The translations under genes and the position numbers were made by a program. Positions 31,014-39,764 of a DNA stretch of 64,000 nucleotides are shown in pieces (positions within the stretch are counted from its first letter, which is position 1; each line of letters opens with the position of its first letter). Origin of the DNA: Betaproteobacteria bacterium (lineage in GTDB: Bacteria; Pseudomonadota; Gammaproteobacteria; Burkholderiales; Casimicrobiaceae); contig JAAFIS010000007.1 of assembly GCA_013298695.1 (NCBI GenBank), forward strand, positions 143,438 to 207,437, given 5' to 3'. The notes below the pieces were generated by a model, which had not been told where the DNA came from, did not search any database, and was given only the letters and a program-made list of their open reading frames with translations.

Positions 31014-31153
31014 AGAGTTAAAACAAGCCAATGTTTTCAAAGGTCCGAACAGTTCTTTGAAAGTGAAGCGCGGGTCAACGGGTCGTCTCGCGACGCGTTA
31101 CGGCTGCTCAATCATTGCGCGTGTTGCGCAGAAATTTTTTCCGAGGGGTTGTT

Positions 31154-31675
31154 ATGTCTACCGAAGTTACTCGCCGTGGTTTCATTCAAGCTGGCGCTGC
31201 GGGCGCGGCAACTGTCGCAGCTTCACACGCAGCATTTGCGAGCTTGAACACTCCGAGCGATTCCGCGAACTCAGCTCACTCTGTTAGTGATGCGTTGCTC
31301 GCTGCACTTGGCGCACGCATCGGCCTCGAGGTTGCGCAGAATCTAGCGCCCGCAGGCGAAGCGCTCACCTTGAGTTATCTCGATTGCGCGGGCGAAGCGC
31401 TAGCCGCGCTCCGCGCCGGCATCGTACAAGGCGCAAGTTGGCAATGCGGCGAGCGCGTTCACTGCGCGAACGCCAAGGGCAGCTACGGCAACACCTTGGG
31501 CGTTGCGCTGTTTCGCAATTCGCGAAGTGGTCGCGAAGCCCGCGTTTCGATTGACGCTACCGCACTCTCGCACATTGCATTGATCGAATCGGCAAGTGCA
31601 TCGATGAATGTGCAGAAGCACGCGGTCATGGTCGCGCCAGCGGATTCGATGTATCGGGTGAGCTATATCGGCTAG
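31154..31675 (+). CDS. Tat-exported protein of unknown function
   Basis: A 173-residue protein with a twin-arginine signal: TRRGFIQAGAAGAATVAAS, cleavage near AFA-SL (residue ~30). The ATG at 31154 follows GAGGGG. The mature part contains DCAGEALAALRAGI, three Cys residues and a compact beta-rich C-terminus (ARVSIDATALSHIALIES). I recognise no family. Tat export implies it folds, perhaps with a cofactor, before crossing the membrane. It is followed by the Asp-box exoprotein gene after 168 bp; a functional link is possible but unproven. Confidence 0.72.
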   Translation: MSTEVTRRGFIQAGAAGAATVAASHAAFASLNTPSDSANSAHSVSDALLAALGARIGLEVAQNLAPAGEALTLSYLDCAGEALAALRAGIVQGASWQCGERVHCANAKGSYGNTLGVALFRNSRSGREARVSIDATALSHIALIESASASMNVQKHAVMVAPADSMYRVSYIG

Positions 31676-31843
31676 AGCACGTCTCGGTTGCGCCGCGTTA
31701 TTACTCGCAAGAGCGATAGCGCGGCTTCGCACATGGCGAGCTCGTCACTGAAGCAAGCCATCCGTCGTTTCATCGCAGCGCGGAGAAAAATGCTTCGTGC
31801 TCGGTGTATGGTCCACTCGCTTTTGTAAGTGAGGAAACGGACA

Positions 31844-33973
31844 ATGATCGCGGCTACCCATCGAACACGGACTGCTTCTTTATTTCTCTCAGTAGCTTGG
31901 CTCGTGTTGCTTCTTCCGGCGCGCGCCTCGTTCGCGCAAAACGGTAGTGTGGTTGAGTATTACCACCGCGCGCTTGATAGTTATTTCATCAGCGGACGCG
32001 CCGCCGAGCAGTCGCTGCTAGATACTCTGCCGTCCGATTTCACGCGCACCGGCGCGAGCTTTGCGGCAAGCGCAGCCGCCGACGCATTACTGGCTCGCGT
32101 ATGTCGTGTCTACATCAGTACTGCAACTCCATTTGCTAGTACGCATTTCTACGGCCGCGAAGACACCGATTGCGCCTTTCTTCGTTCTGAAAATCGCGTT
32201 GGATTCACCTACGAAGATTTTGACTTTTCAGTCAACGTGCCGAACCTGAACGGAACGTGTCCGACCAGCGCGCCCATCGCTGTGTACCGAAGCTTCCGAC
32301 CAGTGCTCAACGGACGCACTCCCAATCATCGCTACACGGTCAGTCGCGGCGAATACGATGCGATGACGGCGAGCGGGTGGACCGCGGAGGGCGTTAACTT
32401 CTGCGTGGCCGCAGCTACAAGCGCTAAGAACGTGCACCGAACTGGTTTCAAGACCAACGTGAGCCCGGCGCGCACTCCGTTTACGGACGGCTGTGATGGC
32501 GTTCCAGTGAGCGCTGCCGCAACGGTAAACCGGGGCGCCGTTGTCGAGCCGCACATTTCACGAAATCCAAACAACGAGGAGCACTTGCTCACGAGTTGGC
32601 AGCAGGATCGATGGTCAAACGGCGGCTCTCGCGGGCTTGGAGGCGCCGTGTCTTTCGACGGTGGACGGACCTGGAGCGCAACGCCTGCGCCGTTCTCACG
32701 ATGCGGCGGCGGAAGCGTTAGCAACGGAGGCGACTACGTGCGGGCGACTGACCCGTGGAGCGCGATTGCTATCGACGGCACGGCCTACCAGATGGCGCTT
32801 AGCTTTAGCGACGCTGCGCCAGGGATCGCTGCGGTGAGCTCGATGCGAGTGGCGAGAAGCGTTGACGGCGGGCGCAATTGGGAAAAGCCCGTGTCACTCG
32901 TGCGCGAAGTGTCCGACACTATTTTTCACGACAAAAACATGATGGTGGTCGACCCAACCGACGCGCGTTTTGCTTACGCTGTGTGGGGTAGGCTGGATGA
33001 TGATGGCTCAGGCCCAGCATGGTTTTCGCGAACCACGGATCGCGGCGCAACATGGGAGCCCTCGCGTGGCATTTTCGACCCAGGCCCGCGCAATCAAACT
33101 TTTGGCAACAATCTCGCGGTGTTGAGCGACGGGACTTTGGTAAACGTGTTTCTCGAATTCGTGCGTACCGACAGTGGCGCGATAGCGACTTCAAACCTGC
33201 GCATCATTCGATCTTCGGATCGCGGCGAAACGTGGTCTGCGCCGAGCACCATCATCGATTTCCGAGGTATCGGAACCGTGGATCCGGAAACCAATGTTGC
33301 GGTTCGCGATGGCTTTGGGCTGCCTTCGATTGCAGCTGGGGCGAACCGAAGTCTGCATCTGGTATGGCAAGACGCCCGCTTCAGCAATGGCGTGATTGAT
33401 GCGGTCGTGTACTTGCGTAGTGATGACGGCGGGAGCACGTGGACGGCGCCGCGGCGCATCAATAATCGCCCGGACGTTCGCGCGTTCACACCCATCGTGA
33501 ACGTTCGCGCTGATGGTGTAGTCGGTGTTGCTTATCACGATTTTCGCGAAAACACCGCATCGCAACAGACATTGCTCACCGTGACGCGACTCACAACTTC
33601 AACCGACGGCGTTGCTTGGTATGAAAGCGAAATTGACGGCGCATTCAACTTGAACACGGCACCTTTCGCACGCGGTTACTTTCTTGGCGACTATTTCGGA
33701 CTTACCTCGCGCAAAGGTGCGTTTGAGGCCTTCTTTGTGCGCACCACGGGGAGCGCGCCGGACAATAGAAATGAAGCCGTGTTCGCAAGCGTGGCCGAAG
33801 GCACATTAAAGCGCGGCGCAAAACCCACCGAAACCGACGAGACGCTCGAACCGCGCCCGCTATCGGAAATCTTTCGCACAAGAATTCACGAAAATATTGA
33901 ACGTATGATCGATGCGCGGCGCATAGGCGCGCTGGCGCGTAGCAAGAAAGCGCCGGCGCCGGCTCCGTTCTGA
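31844..33973 (+). CDS. Secreted Asp-box (BNR) protein with DUF5648-like domain
   Basis: About 709 residues. The ATG at 31844 is preceded by GAGGAAA and starts a signal peptide ending SFA-Q. A DUF5648-like domain (~40-195: VVEYYHRALDSYFISG, THFYGRE, YEDFDF, NHRYTVS) recurs in secreted betaproteobacterial proteins. A six-bladed sialidase-like propeller follows with at least five Asp-boxes: SFDGGRTWS, SVDGGRNWE, TTDRGATWE, SSDRGETWS and SDDGGSTWT. Sialidase catalytic residues were not identified, so it is better called a sialidase-fold exoprotein than a sialidase. Its stop is 2 bp from the converging LysR gene. Confidence 0.82.
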   Translation: MIAATHRTRTASLFLSVAWLVLLLPARASFAQNGSVVEYYHRALDSYFISGRAAEQSLLDTLPSDFTRTGASFAASAAADALLARVCRVYISTATPFASTHFYGREDTDCAFLRSENRVGFTYEDFDFSVNVPNLNGTCPTSAPIAVYRSFRPVLNGRTPNHRYTVSRGEYDAMTASGWTAEGVNFCVAAATSAKNVHRTGFKTNVSPARTPFTDGCDGVPVSAAATVNRGAVVEPHISRNPNNEEHLLTSWQQDRWSNGGSRGLGGAVSFDGGRTWSATPAPFSRCGGGSVSNGGDYVRATDPWSAIAIDGTAYQMALSFSDAAPGIAAVSSMRVARSVDGGRNWEKPVSLVREVSDTIFHDKNMMVVDPTDARFAYAVWGRLDDDGSGPAWFSRTTDRGATWEPSRGIFDPGPRNQTFGNNLAVLSDGTLVNVFLEFVRTDSGAIATSNLRIIRSSDRGETWSAPSTIIDFRGIGTVDPETNVAVRDGFGLPSIAAGANRSLHLVWQDARFSNGVIDAVVYLRSDDGGSTWTAPRRINNRPDVRAFTPIVNVRADGVVGVAYHDFRENTASQQTLLTVTRLTTSTDGVAWYESEIDGAFNLNTAPFARGYFLGDYFGLTSRKGAFEAFFVRTTGSAPDNRNEAVFASVAEGTLKRGAKPTETDETLEPRPLSEIFRTRIHENIERMIDARRIGALARSKKAPAPAPF

Positions 33974-33975
33974 AT

Positions 33976-34920
33976 TTACGCGACGAATCTTCCGACGTCT
34001 TTGATTGTTGCGCGCAGTGAGGGATCGGAGGTAAGACGTTCCATCGCGAAGTCGACGAATGCTTTTACCCGTGGCGCGACGTTTTCTCGATGCGGGTATT
34101 GCAGCGTCATTTCGCGGCGCCCGGGATCGTTGTAGTCGTGCAGCACGATCTTGAGGTGGCCCGCTTGCAAGTGCCGCCAGGCGAAGTGTAGTGACACACG
34201 CGCTATACCTAATCCAAGGACTGCAGCATCGCCTACGGCCTCGGTGTCTGACACGACTAACGCAGGCGACTTAATCTCAAAAACTGAGCTTCGGCCGGCG
34301 CGTGTCTTCAACTCCCATGCGACGGTTTGCCCGCTCGTAAATCGCAAAGCGATAATTTGATGTTGGTAAAGCGCCTCGGGAGTCTTTGGCGTCCCGAATT
34401 TTTTTAAGTACGCCGGGCTCGCAACAAGTACACCCGCTAAGCCACAAATACGGCGCGCGATCATTGAAGAATCGACAATCTCACCGCCGCGGATTGCGAC
34501 GTCGAAGCCTTCACGAACCATGTCGACTCGACGATCCTCGAATGACAGATCGAGTTGCACATCGGGAAATACGCGTTGAAAGTCCGGCACCAGCGCCAAC
34601 AGATAGCGCCGACCAAACGCTGCACCGCAGGTCACACGAACCACTCCACTCGGCGCTGAATCGCGGTCACGTACAGATTTTGTTGCATCGTCAAGCGTGG
34701 CGAGACCTTGCTCCGCGAGTGCCAGGAATGCGTGAGCCTCATCGGTAAGCGAAAGCGACCGTGTGGTGCGGTTAAACAACCTCACATCCAGTGACGCCTC
34801 TAGCCGAGCCACACTTGCGGCGACCGCCTGAGGTGACAGATCAAGACGATGCGCGGCAGCGGTAAAGCTACCCTCTTTTGCGCTCGCGACGAACGCGACG
34901 ATGCCTCGAAGATGCTCCAT
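33976..34920 (-). CDS. LysR-family transcriptional regulator
   Basis: About 314 residues. The N-terminal winged helix-turn-helix reads VAFVASAKEGSFTAAAHRLD then SPQAVAASVARLEASL. The substrate-binding domain follows (RVTCGAAFGRRYLLALVPDF, DVAIRGGEI). It resembles the group whose effectors often include quinone or electrophile stress signals. It starts at the ATG at 34920 and is divergent from an NmrA-like reductase gene, with an inverted repeat between them. It probably autoregulates and controls the reductase/metallo-hydrolase pair. Confidence 0.92.
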   Translation of the reverse strand: MEHLRGIVAFVASAKEGSFTAAAHRLDLSPQAVAASVARLEASLDVRLFNRTTRSLSLTDEAHAFLALAEQGLATLDDATKSVRDRDSAPSGVVRVTCGAAFGRRYLLALVPDFQRVFPDVQLDLSFEDRRVDMVREGFDVAIRGGEIVDSSMIARRICGLAGVLVASPAYLKKFGTPKTPEALYQHQIIALRFTSGQTVAWELKTRAGRSSVFEIKSPALVVSDTEAVGDAAVLGLGIARVSLHFAWRHLQAGHLKIVLHDYNDPGRREMTLQYPHRENVAPRVKAFVDFAMERLTSDPSLRATIKDVGRFVA

Positions 34921-34940
34921 AGCGCACAACCCTATCCGTT

Positions 34941-34963
34941 ATTTACAAGTAAATATTGTAAAT
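34941..34963. promoter_or_regulatory. Candidate LysR operator
   Basis: ATTTACAA (34941-34948) and TTGTAAAT (34956-34963) form a perfect 8-bp inverted repeat with a 7-bp spacer, giving the T-N11-A geometry of LysR boxes. The left half also forms a local palindrome ATTTAC-AA-GTAAAT. It lies 21 bp from the regulator start and about 95 bp from the NmrA-like gene. Confidence 0.6.
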
Positions 34964-35057
34964 CTTGAAACGTTTAGCACGTTTATCTGTGCAATGAATC
35001 GTCCAATAATTCTCCCATCGCGACAACATCGCAATTTGGATTGAAGGACAGAGCATC

Positions 35058-35903
35058 ATGGCAAACAAAATTCTGGTTACCGGCGCAAACGGCAACATCG
35101 GCAAACCGCTGACCGAGAAACTTACTCAACTCGGCGCAGACTTTGACGTTATGAGTAGCAAAGCTTCGGTCGCGCCTAATGCAAGACGGGGCGACTTCAA
35201 CGACGTTGAATCGCTTAAGCGCGCGTTTGCGGGCGTCGACACCTTATTCCTTTTGTTTCCGCTCGTAGATAACAAACTTGAGCTCGCGAAAAACGCCGCA
35301 GCTGCGGCAAAAGCAGCGGGCGTGAAACACATTGTTCGCTCGAGCGGAGCGGGAGCCGACGCGGCTAGCAATTTTGCGCTGCCGCGTTTGCAAGGAATGA
35401 TTGACGATGTTTTGAAAGCCACTGGCATCGCAACCACGCTTTTGCGCCCAAACGGGTTCATGCAAAACTATGCGACGTACCAATCGCAAGCGATCAGGAG
35501 TGGCGTCATCTATATGGCCGACGCGGGTCAAGCGCAGTCTTTAATCGACGCGCGAGACATCGCAGACGTTGCAGCAACTGTGCTCACCCATCCGCACGAG
35601 CACGCAGGCAAGGCCTACACACTCACCGGCGCGAGCGCGTTCACGGGAGCGGAGGCCGCAAAGATCATCAGCTCAGCGGTCGGCAAACCTGTGACTCACG
35701 CGAGCATTCCCACCGAACAAGCTGTCGCCACAATGCAGTCGTGGGGTATGTCGCCAATGTTGGTTGAGCTCATGGATTCGCTGAACAAGATCGTTAGCGC
35801 GGGTTACGCGAGCGGGGTTTCAACGGATGTAGAAAATATCCTTGGACGCAAACCGCGTGAATTTGCAAGTTTCGCCGTTGAAAATGCAGCGGCTTGGCGC
35901 TAA
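35058..35903 (+). CDS. NmrA-like NAD(P)-binding oxidoreductase
   Basis: A 281-residue atypical short-chain dehydrogenase of the NmrA/QOR2 type. The Rossmann motif ILVTGANGNIGKPL is at residues 5-18. Others are VKHIVRSSGAG, LLRPNGFMQNY and DARDIADVAATVL. Such proteins reduce quinones or sense NADP. It sits divergently from a LysR regulator, a common arrangement for stress-inducible quinone reductases. The metallo-hydrolase gene follows 25 bp later, likely in one operon. Confidence 0.87.
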   Translation: MANKILVTGANGNIGKPLTEKLTQLGADFDVMSSKASVAPNARRGDFNDVESLKRAFAGVDTLFLLFPLVDNKLELAKNAAAAAKAAGVKHIVRSSGAGADAASNFALPRLQGMIDDVLKATGIATTLLRPNGFMQNYATYQSQAIRSGVIYMADAGQAQSLIDARDIADVAATVLTHPHEHAGKAYTLTGASAFTGAEAAKIISSAVGKPVTHASIPTEQAVATMQSWGMSPMLVELMDSLNKIVSAGYASGVSTDVENILGRKPREFASFAVENAAAWR

Positions 35904-35928
35904 CGTTTTCCCATTTGGAGCAACGGCA

Positions 35929-36813
35929 ATGAATCCGCTGAAAAAATTTACTTGTCTAGCGCTGCTGTTGAGCGCGAACGCGTTTGCGGCGGTGGGTGAT
36001 GTCGGTGTGTACATCTCCCCGGTGCGAACGTTTTCCACTGCGTCGTACTGGATCGAGGGCGAAGAAAAACTCGTGATGATTGATGCGCAGTTTTTGCCGA
36101 AAGAGGCGGTAGCGGCTGTTGATCTCGCAGAGCGTAGCACGGGTAAAAAAGTGTCGACTATGATCGTGCTCCACCCAAACCCTGACAAGTTCAACGGAAC
36201 CGCAGAATTGCAACGTCGGGGCATTCGAGTCGTGACGTCTTCTCAAGTTGCAGCATTGATCCCAGCTGTGCACGACATACGGTGGGACTGGTTCGGCGCG
36301 GAGTATGCGCCCGACTATCCGCGCGTGGCGGCTCGTCCTGATGGATCGTTTGAGCAAACGCAGAGCGTGGTGGTCGACGGCGTGCCGCTCACCTTGCATG
36401 TGCTCGGACGAGGCGCAAGTGGCGCGCACGTGGTGGTGCAGTATCGCAACGCGGTGTTTGTGGGCGACCTTGTGAATCCACAAAACCACGCGTGGCTCGA
36501 ACTGGGTTTGATCGGCGAATGGCTCGCTCGATTGGACGAAATCAGAGCGATGAAACCCAGCGCGGTGTATCCCGGCCGCGGCGCTCATGGCGGCGTAGAG
36601 TTGATTGATCGACAGGCAAGCTATCTCACTCGCGTACGCGACATCGTTCGCGATTCGATGTCTGCGGGAGAATTAGGGGCGTTCACCAAGTTGCGTTTGC
36701 AGTGGAAAATCGAGAGCGAATTCCCCGCGCTGGGTTACCCGATTTTTATGCGTGATGGGCTGAGCGCGATTTGGAAAACGGAGCAGGCATCATTGGCGTC
36801 GACGCGAAAATAG
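35929..36813 (+). CDS. Exported metallo-beta-lactamase-fold hydrolase, degenerate metal site
   Basis: A protein of 294 residues from the ATG at 35929 (GGAG 8 bp upstream). The signal peptide is FTCLALLLSANAFAA. The MBL fold is recognised from YWIEGEEKLVMIDAQF, the region around IVLHPNPDKFNGTAEL (where the HxHxDH motif should be), AVFVGDLVNP and YPGRGAHGG. The first-motif histidines are mostly absent: LHPNPDKF carries one His and one Asp. Metal binding may be altered. It probably shares a transcript with the NmrA-like gene. Confidence 0.75.
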   Translation: MNPLKKFTCLALLLSANAFAAVGDVGVYISPVRTFSTASYWIEGEEKLVMIDAQFLPKEAVAAVDLAERSTGKKVSTMIVLHPNPDKFNGTAELQRRGIRVVTSSQVAALIPAVHDIRWDWFGAEYAPDYPRVAARPDGSFEQTQSVVVDGVPLTLHVLGRGASGAHVVVQYRNAVFVGDLVNPQNHAWLELGLIGEWLARLDEIRAMKPSAVYPGRGAHGGVELIDRQASYLTRVRDIVRDSMSAGELGAFTKLRLQWKIESEFPALGYPIFMRDGLSAIWKTEQASLASTRK

Positions 36814-36827
36814 CTATTCCTTAATAA

Positions 36828-36916
36828 GTCCAAGAACATTGGGCAATAGAGCTTATTGTGCTAGTAAACGAATAATCGTAAATGATCCTAAAACGCCCAA
36901 TAAAATAGGCGTTATG
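36828..36916. repeat. Dispersed paired-palindrome element, copy e
   Basis: The left arm is GTCCAAGAACATTGGGCAAT (36828-36847). The right arm is ACGCCCAATAAAATAGGCGT followed by TATG (36893-36916). The middle CTAGTAAACGAATAATCG resembles copy c. It lies between the convergent metallo-hydrolase and acyltransferase genes. Confidence 0.62.
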
Positions 36917-36933
36917 AGGATATAGCTTGTACG

Positions 36934-37581
36934 CTATTTCGTTTCGTCAAATCGCCACGGTGCTGCGTTTTCGGGGGTGTGCCCCAATACGCCAAATGAT
37001 CGGAAGTACGTTTCAATTCGTGCCATGTCGCCCGCGACATCACCGGTCACATCAACGCGCTCGGTGACTACGATTTGCTTATTTGCGAAATCAAACACCG
37101 CGAGCATGATCGGCACGTGAGCCTGCTGTGCGATGAAATAAAAGCTTGACCGTAAGTGATCCACGTACCGACGCGTGCCTTCCGGAGCAATCGTAAATCG
37201 CATCCGCGAGGTCCGCGCGAATTGCGCCACCATTTGCTCAACAAAGCCTTGTCGTTTGTCTCGGATCACAGGGAAGCCGCCGACGCTTCGAAAGAACGTG
37301 CCCCAGGGCCAGCGAAACAAACTCTCTTTGCCCGCAAATGAGAGCGCATCGCGCTCTGCGGTAATCCCGGTCGCCCACTTCGCTGCGAGGCCCAGCACAA
37401 AATCCCAATTGCTCGTGTGTGGGTAAGCAACGATCACGCACTTTTCGGGCAGCGGCTCCATGATCGCGACGCGCCAGCCGCGTGCGGCGAGACCCCATGC
37501 GCAAAGCTTTGATAGCGGGCCGTACGCGCCTAGCGCGCGAATGTGTCCCGCGGTCTTGCCGCTTGCTTCAGCTGCTCCCAT
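36934..37581 (-). CDS. PlsC-type lysophospholipid acyltransferase family protein
   Basis: A 215-residue acyltransferase with the catalytic HX4D motif as HTSNWD (about residue 55) and the acceptor-binding APEGTRR. It belongs to the branch of short bacterial acyltransferases that act on lysophospholipids or related lipids at the membrane. The exact acceptor is unknown. It is divergent from rsxB. A second, unrelated-looking PlsC protein is encoded at 53199. Confidence 0.87.
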   Translation of the reverse strand: MGAAEASGKTAGHIRALGAYGPLSKLCAWGLAARGWRVAIMEPLPEKCVIVAYPHTSNWDFVLGLAAKWATGITAERDALSFAGKESLFRWPWGTFFRSVGGFPVIRDKRQGFVEQMVAQFARTSRMRFTIAPEGTRRYVDHLRSSFYFIAQQAHVPIMLAVFDFANKQIVVTERVDVTGDVAGDMARIETYFRSFGVLGHTPENAAPWRFDETK

Positions 37582-37651
37582 CCGCTCCTCCTAACTCGAA
37601 CGCAGCGGCTCGCTTGGTTGCGAGTTCTTCGGCGCTGAGATAATTGAGTTG

Positions 37652-38305
37652 ATGTTAACCGTTCCAATATCTGCAAGCGTTGACGCGATAGACGCTTTGC
37701 TTCCACAAACTCAGTGCCAACGCTGCGGCTACGCGGATTGCCGCGACTACGCTAGCGCGCTTCATGCGGGCGACGCTGAGATCAACCGCTGCCCGCCGGG
37801 CGGAGACGCAACGCGCGTTGCGCTCTCGGCGCTGTTGCAGCGTGATCTCGCGTCGTTTCCTGCGCTTGCTGACGACGTTGACGCTTATGCCGCCGAACAC
37901 GTGGCTGTGATCGATGAGGCAACCTGTATCGGGTGCGCGAAGTGTTTACCGGTATGCCCGACCGATGCGATCGTTGGCGCAACGAAACGCATGCACACGG
38001 TGATTGCAGAGGACTGCACTGGCTGCGAACTTTGCATCATCGCCTGCCCGGTCGATTGCATTTCGCTTTCGTCCGCACGCACGTTTGCCAGTGCCGCGCA
38101 CCCGCTGATGGAGGCGCGAGCAACTCAATCTGAGCGGCTGCGAAAAGCGTACGAAGCGCACAAGTCGCGATTTGCGGTGCGCGCGGAGGAAGGGCTCGCA
38201 GCCATGATTGAAAGCGCGCCTGTCGCCACGTCGAAAGCGGACAAAAAAACTCTGCTTGCCGAAATCCTCGCAAAAGCAAAAGCTCGCTCCGGCACGCCCT
38301 CATGA
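37652..38305 (+). CDS. rsxB: RnfB/RsxB-like iron-sulfur electron-transfer protein
   Basis: About 217 residues. The N-terminal CQRCGYADCRDYASAL, with a downstream Cys, is the four-Cys cluster domain of RnfB (PF04060). It is followed by two ferredoxin motifs, CIGCAKCLPVCP and CTGCELCIIACP, for two [4Fe-4S] clusters. The membrane anchor of classical RnfB is absent, as is usual for this betaproteobacterial form that travels with nth. The remaining Rnf subunits are not nearby. The ATG at 37652 is preferred to the adjacent TTG. It overlaps nth by four bases; it may supply or maintain the endonuclease cluster (inference). Confidence 0.87.
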   Translation: MLTVPISASVDAIDALLPQTQCQRCGYADCRDYASALHAGDAEINRCPPGGDATRVALSALLQRDLASFPALADDVDAYAAEHVAVIDEATCIGCAKCLPVCPTDAIVGATKRMHTVIAEDCTGCELCIIACPVDCISLSSARTFASAAHPLMEARATQSERLRKAYEAHKSRFAVRAEEGLAAMIESAPVATSKADKKTLLAEILAKAKARSGTPS

Positions 38306-38955
38306 ATCCCGAGAAACGTCATCGAATTTTTGCAACGCTATCGCTTGCAAATCCCAATCCGAAAACTGAGCTTGAATATGGCAATCCATTTCAGCTGGTG
38401 ATTGCCGTGTTGCTCTCTGCGCAGACTACCGACAAAGCGGTTAACGTGGCCACGCGGCGATTTTTCCCGTTTGTTAATACGCCGCAGCAGATGGTCGATC
38501 TTGGCGTCGAGCAGCTCGAAAATCACATCAAGACCATCGGGCTTTATCGCAACAAGGCGAAAAATGCCGTGGCCGCTGCAAAGCAGTTGCTTGAACTCCA
38601 CGGAGGCGAAGTGCCAAACGATCGCGCGGCATTAGAGGCGTTGCCGGGAGTCGGACGAAAAACGGCGAATGTGGTTTTGAATGAAGCTTTTGGCGAAGCG
38701 ACATTTGCTGTTGATACGCACGTGTTTCGTGTCGCAAATCGCATGAAACTAGCCCCAGGGAAAAACGTTGATGAAGTTGAGCGCAAGCTCATGAAGTTCA
38801 CGCCACCGGAATTCTTAAAAAGTGCGCATCACTGGTTGATTCTTCATGGGCGGTATACCTGCGTCGCGAGAAATCCAAAGTGCGCACAGTGCGTGGTGTT
38901 TGAGGATTGTGAGTACGCTGGGCGAAAAAAGATTCGCGATGAGTCAACGGTTTGA
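38302..38955 (+). CDS. nth: Endonuclease III
   Basis: A base-excision repair glycosylase/AP-lyase for oxidised pyrimidines. The helix-hairpin-helix is LPGVGRKTANVV with the catalytic Lys; the catalytic Asp is in FAVDTHVFRV. The C-terminal [4Fe-4S] cluster has the canonical CX6CX2CX5C spacing (CVARNPKCAQCVVFEDC). The 217-residue length is normal. It is translationally coupled to rsxB through an ATGA overlap. Confidence 0.97.
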   Translation: MNPEKRHRIFATLSLANPNPKTELEYGNPFQLVIAVLLSAQTTDKAVNVATRRFFPFVNTPQQMVDLGVEQLENHIKTIGLYRNKAKNAVAAAKQLLELHGGEVPNDRAALEALPGVGRKTANVVLNEAFGEATFAVDTHVFRVANRMKLAPGKNVDEVERKLMKFTPPEFLKSAHHWLILHGRYTCVARNPKCAQCVVFEDCEYAGRKKIRDESTV

Positions 38956-39094
38956 GCACGGGGACGACAAATTCATGCAAACGCTAACCGCCCATCGTCG
39001 CGCCGATGTAGACAAAGCGTTGCGTCTTAGCGAGCCACGAGATCGACGTCCTCTCGCCCTCTCGTCGTCTCGTCCTTTTTGCGAAGCAAAATAA

Positions 39095-39538
39095 ATGTTT
39101 AACCCCAGCAGAGACCAAGCCCGCCAGTTTTTCATCGACACCTGGAAAAAATTTCAGACCAAAAATCCAGCGACGCCGATGACTCCGCTCGAAACCAAGG
39201 CCGCTGAAATCATGGCGCTGCATCCCGAATATCACCGGGTGTTGGAGCGACCGGAGTCGTTCATTACGCAAGACTGGCGCCCGGAATCAGGTGACATCAA
39301 CCCGTTCCTGCATTTCGGATTTCATCTTGCTATTCAAGAGCAGTTGGACATCAATCAACCGCACGGTATAGTTGAAATCCACGCACAACTCGCGGCGAAA
39401 CACGATGGCGACCCACACGCGGCAAAACACGAAATACTCGAATGCTTGGGCGAAACCCTGTGGCAATCGCAACGCACCGGACAAGCGCTCGACGGCGCGC
39501 TGTATTTGCAGCTATTGCGACAGCGTTTAGAACGCTGA
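39095..39538 (+). CDS. DUF1841 family protein
   Basis: A 147-residue cytoplasmic protein of the DUF1841 family (PF08897), nearly restricted to beta- and gammaproteobacteria. Conserved parts are MFNPSRDQARQFFIDTWKK, NPFLHFGFHLAIQEQL and AKHEILECLGETLWQSQR. The function is unknown. It follows nth after 139 bp, a frequent order in this class, so joint expression with rsxB-nth is plausible. Confidence 0.9.
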   Translation: MFNPSRDQARQFFIDTWKKFQTKNPATPMTPLETKAAEIMALHPEYHRVLERPESFITQDWRPESGDINPFLHFGFHLAIQEQLDINQPHGIVEIHAQLAAKHDGDPHAAKHEILECLGETLWQSQRTGQALDGALYLQLLRQRLER

Positions 39539-39557
39539 ACTGGGTTTCAGCTCTACC

Positions 39558-39645
39558 CGTGTAGGCCCAATTTAATTGGGCGATCAGCGTTTTTATAGAT
39601 TATTCCGAAAAAGTAATAAACTGAATGTCCGCGCTGACGTGTAGG
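39558..39645. repeat. Dispersed paired-palindrome element, copy f
   Basis: The left arm GCCCAATTTAATTGGGC (39565-39581) is perfect but for its centre and is followed by GATCAGCG. The right arm is reduced to GCGCTGACG (39631-39639). CGTGTAGG occurs at both ends (39558-39565 and 39638-39645), which may be a target duplication or chance. It lies between DUF1841 and the converging proC gene; the 39646-39764 remainder shows nothing. Confidence 0.58.
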
Positions 39646-39764
39646 TTCATTCGTCCTAAAGCTATTTGCCGATTGCATTCAACGCCAACCAAGCTTCGCG
39701 TCCTAGTGAACAACGGGAGCGCTGTCTTTTTCTCGTTCGTCGTTCGTCATTGCGCGAAGCGTAA

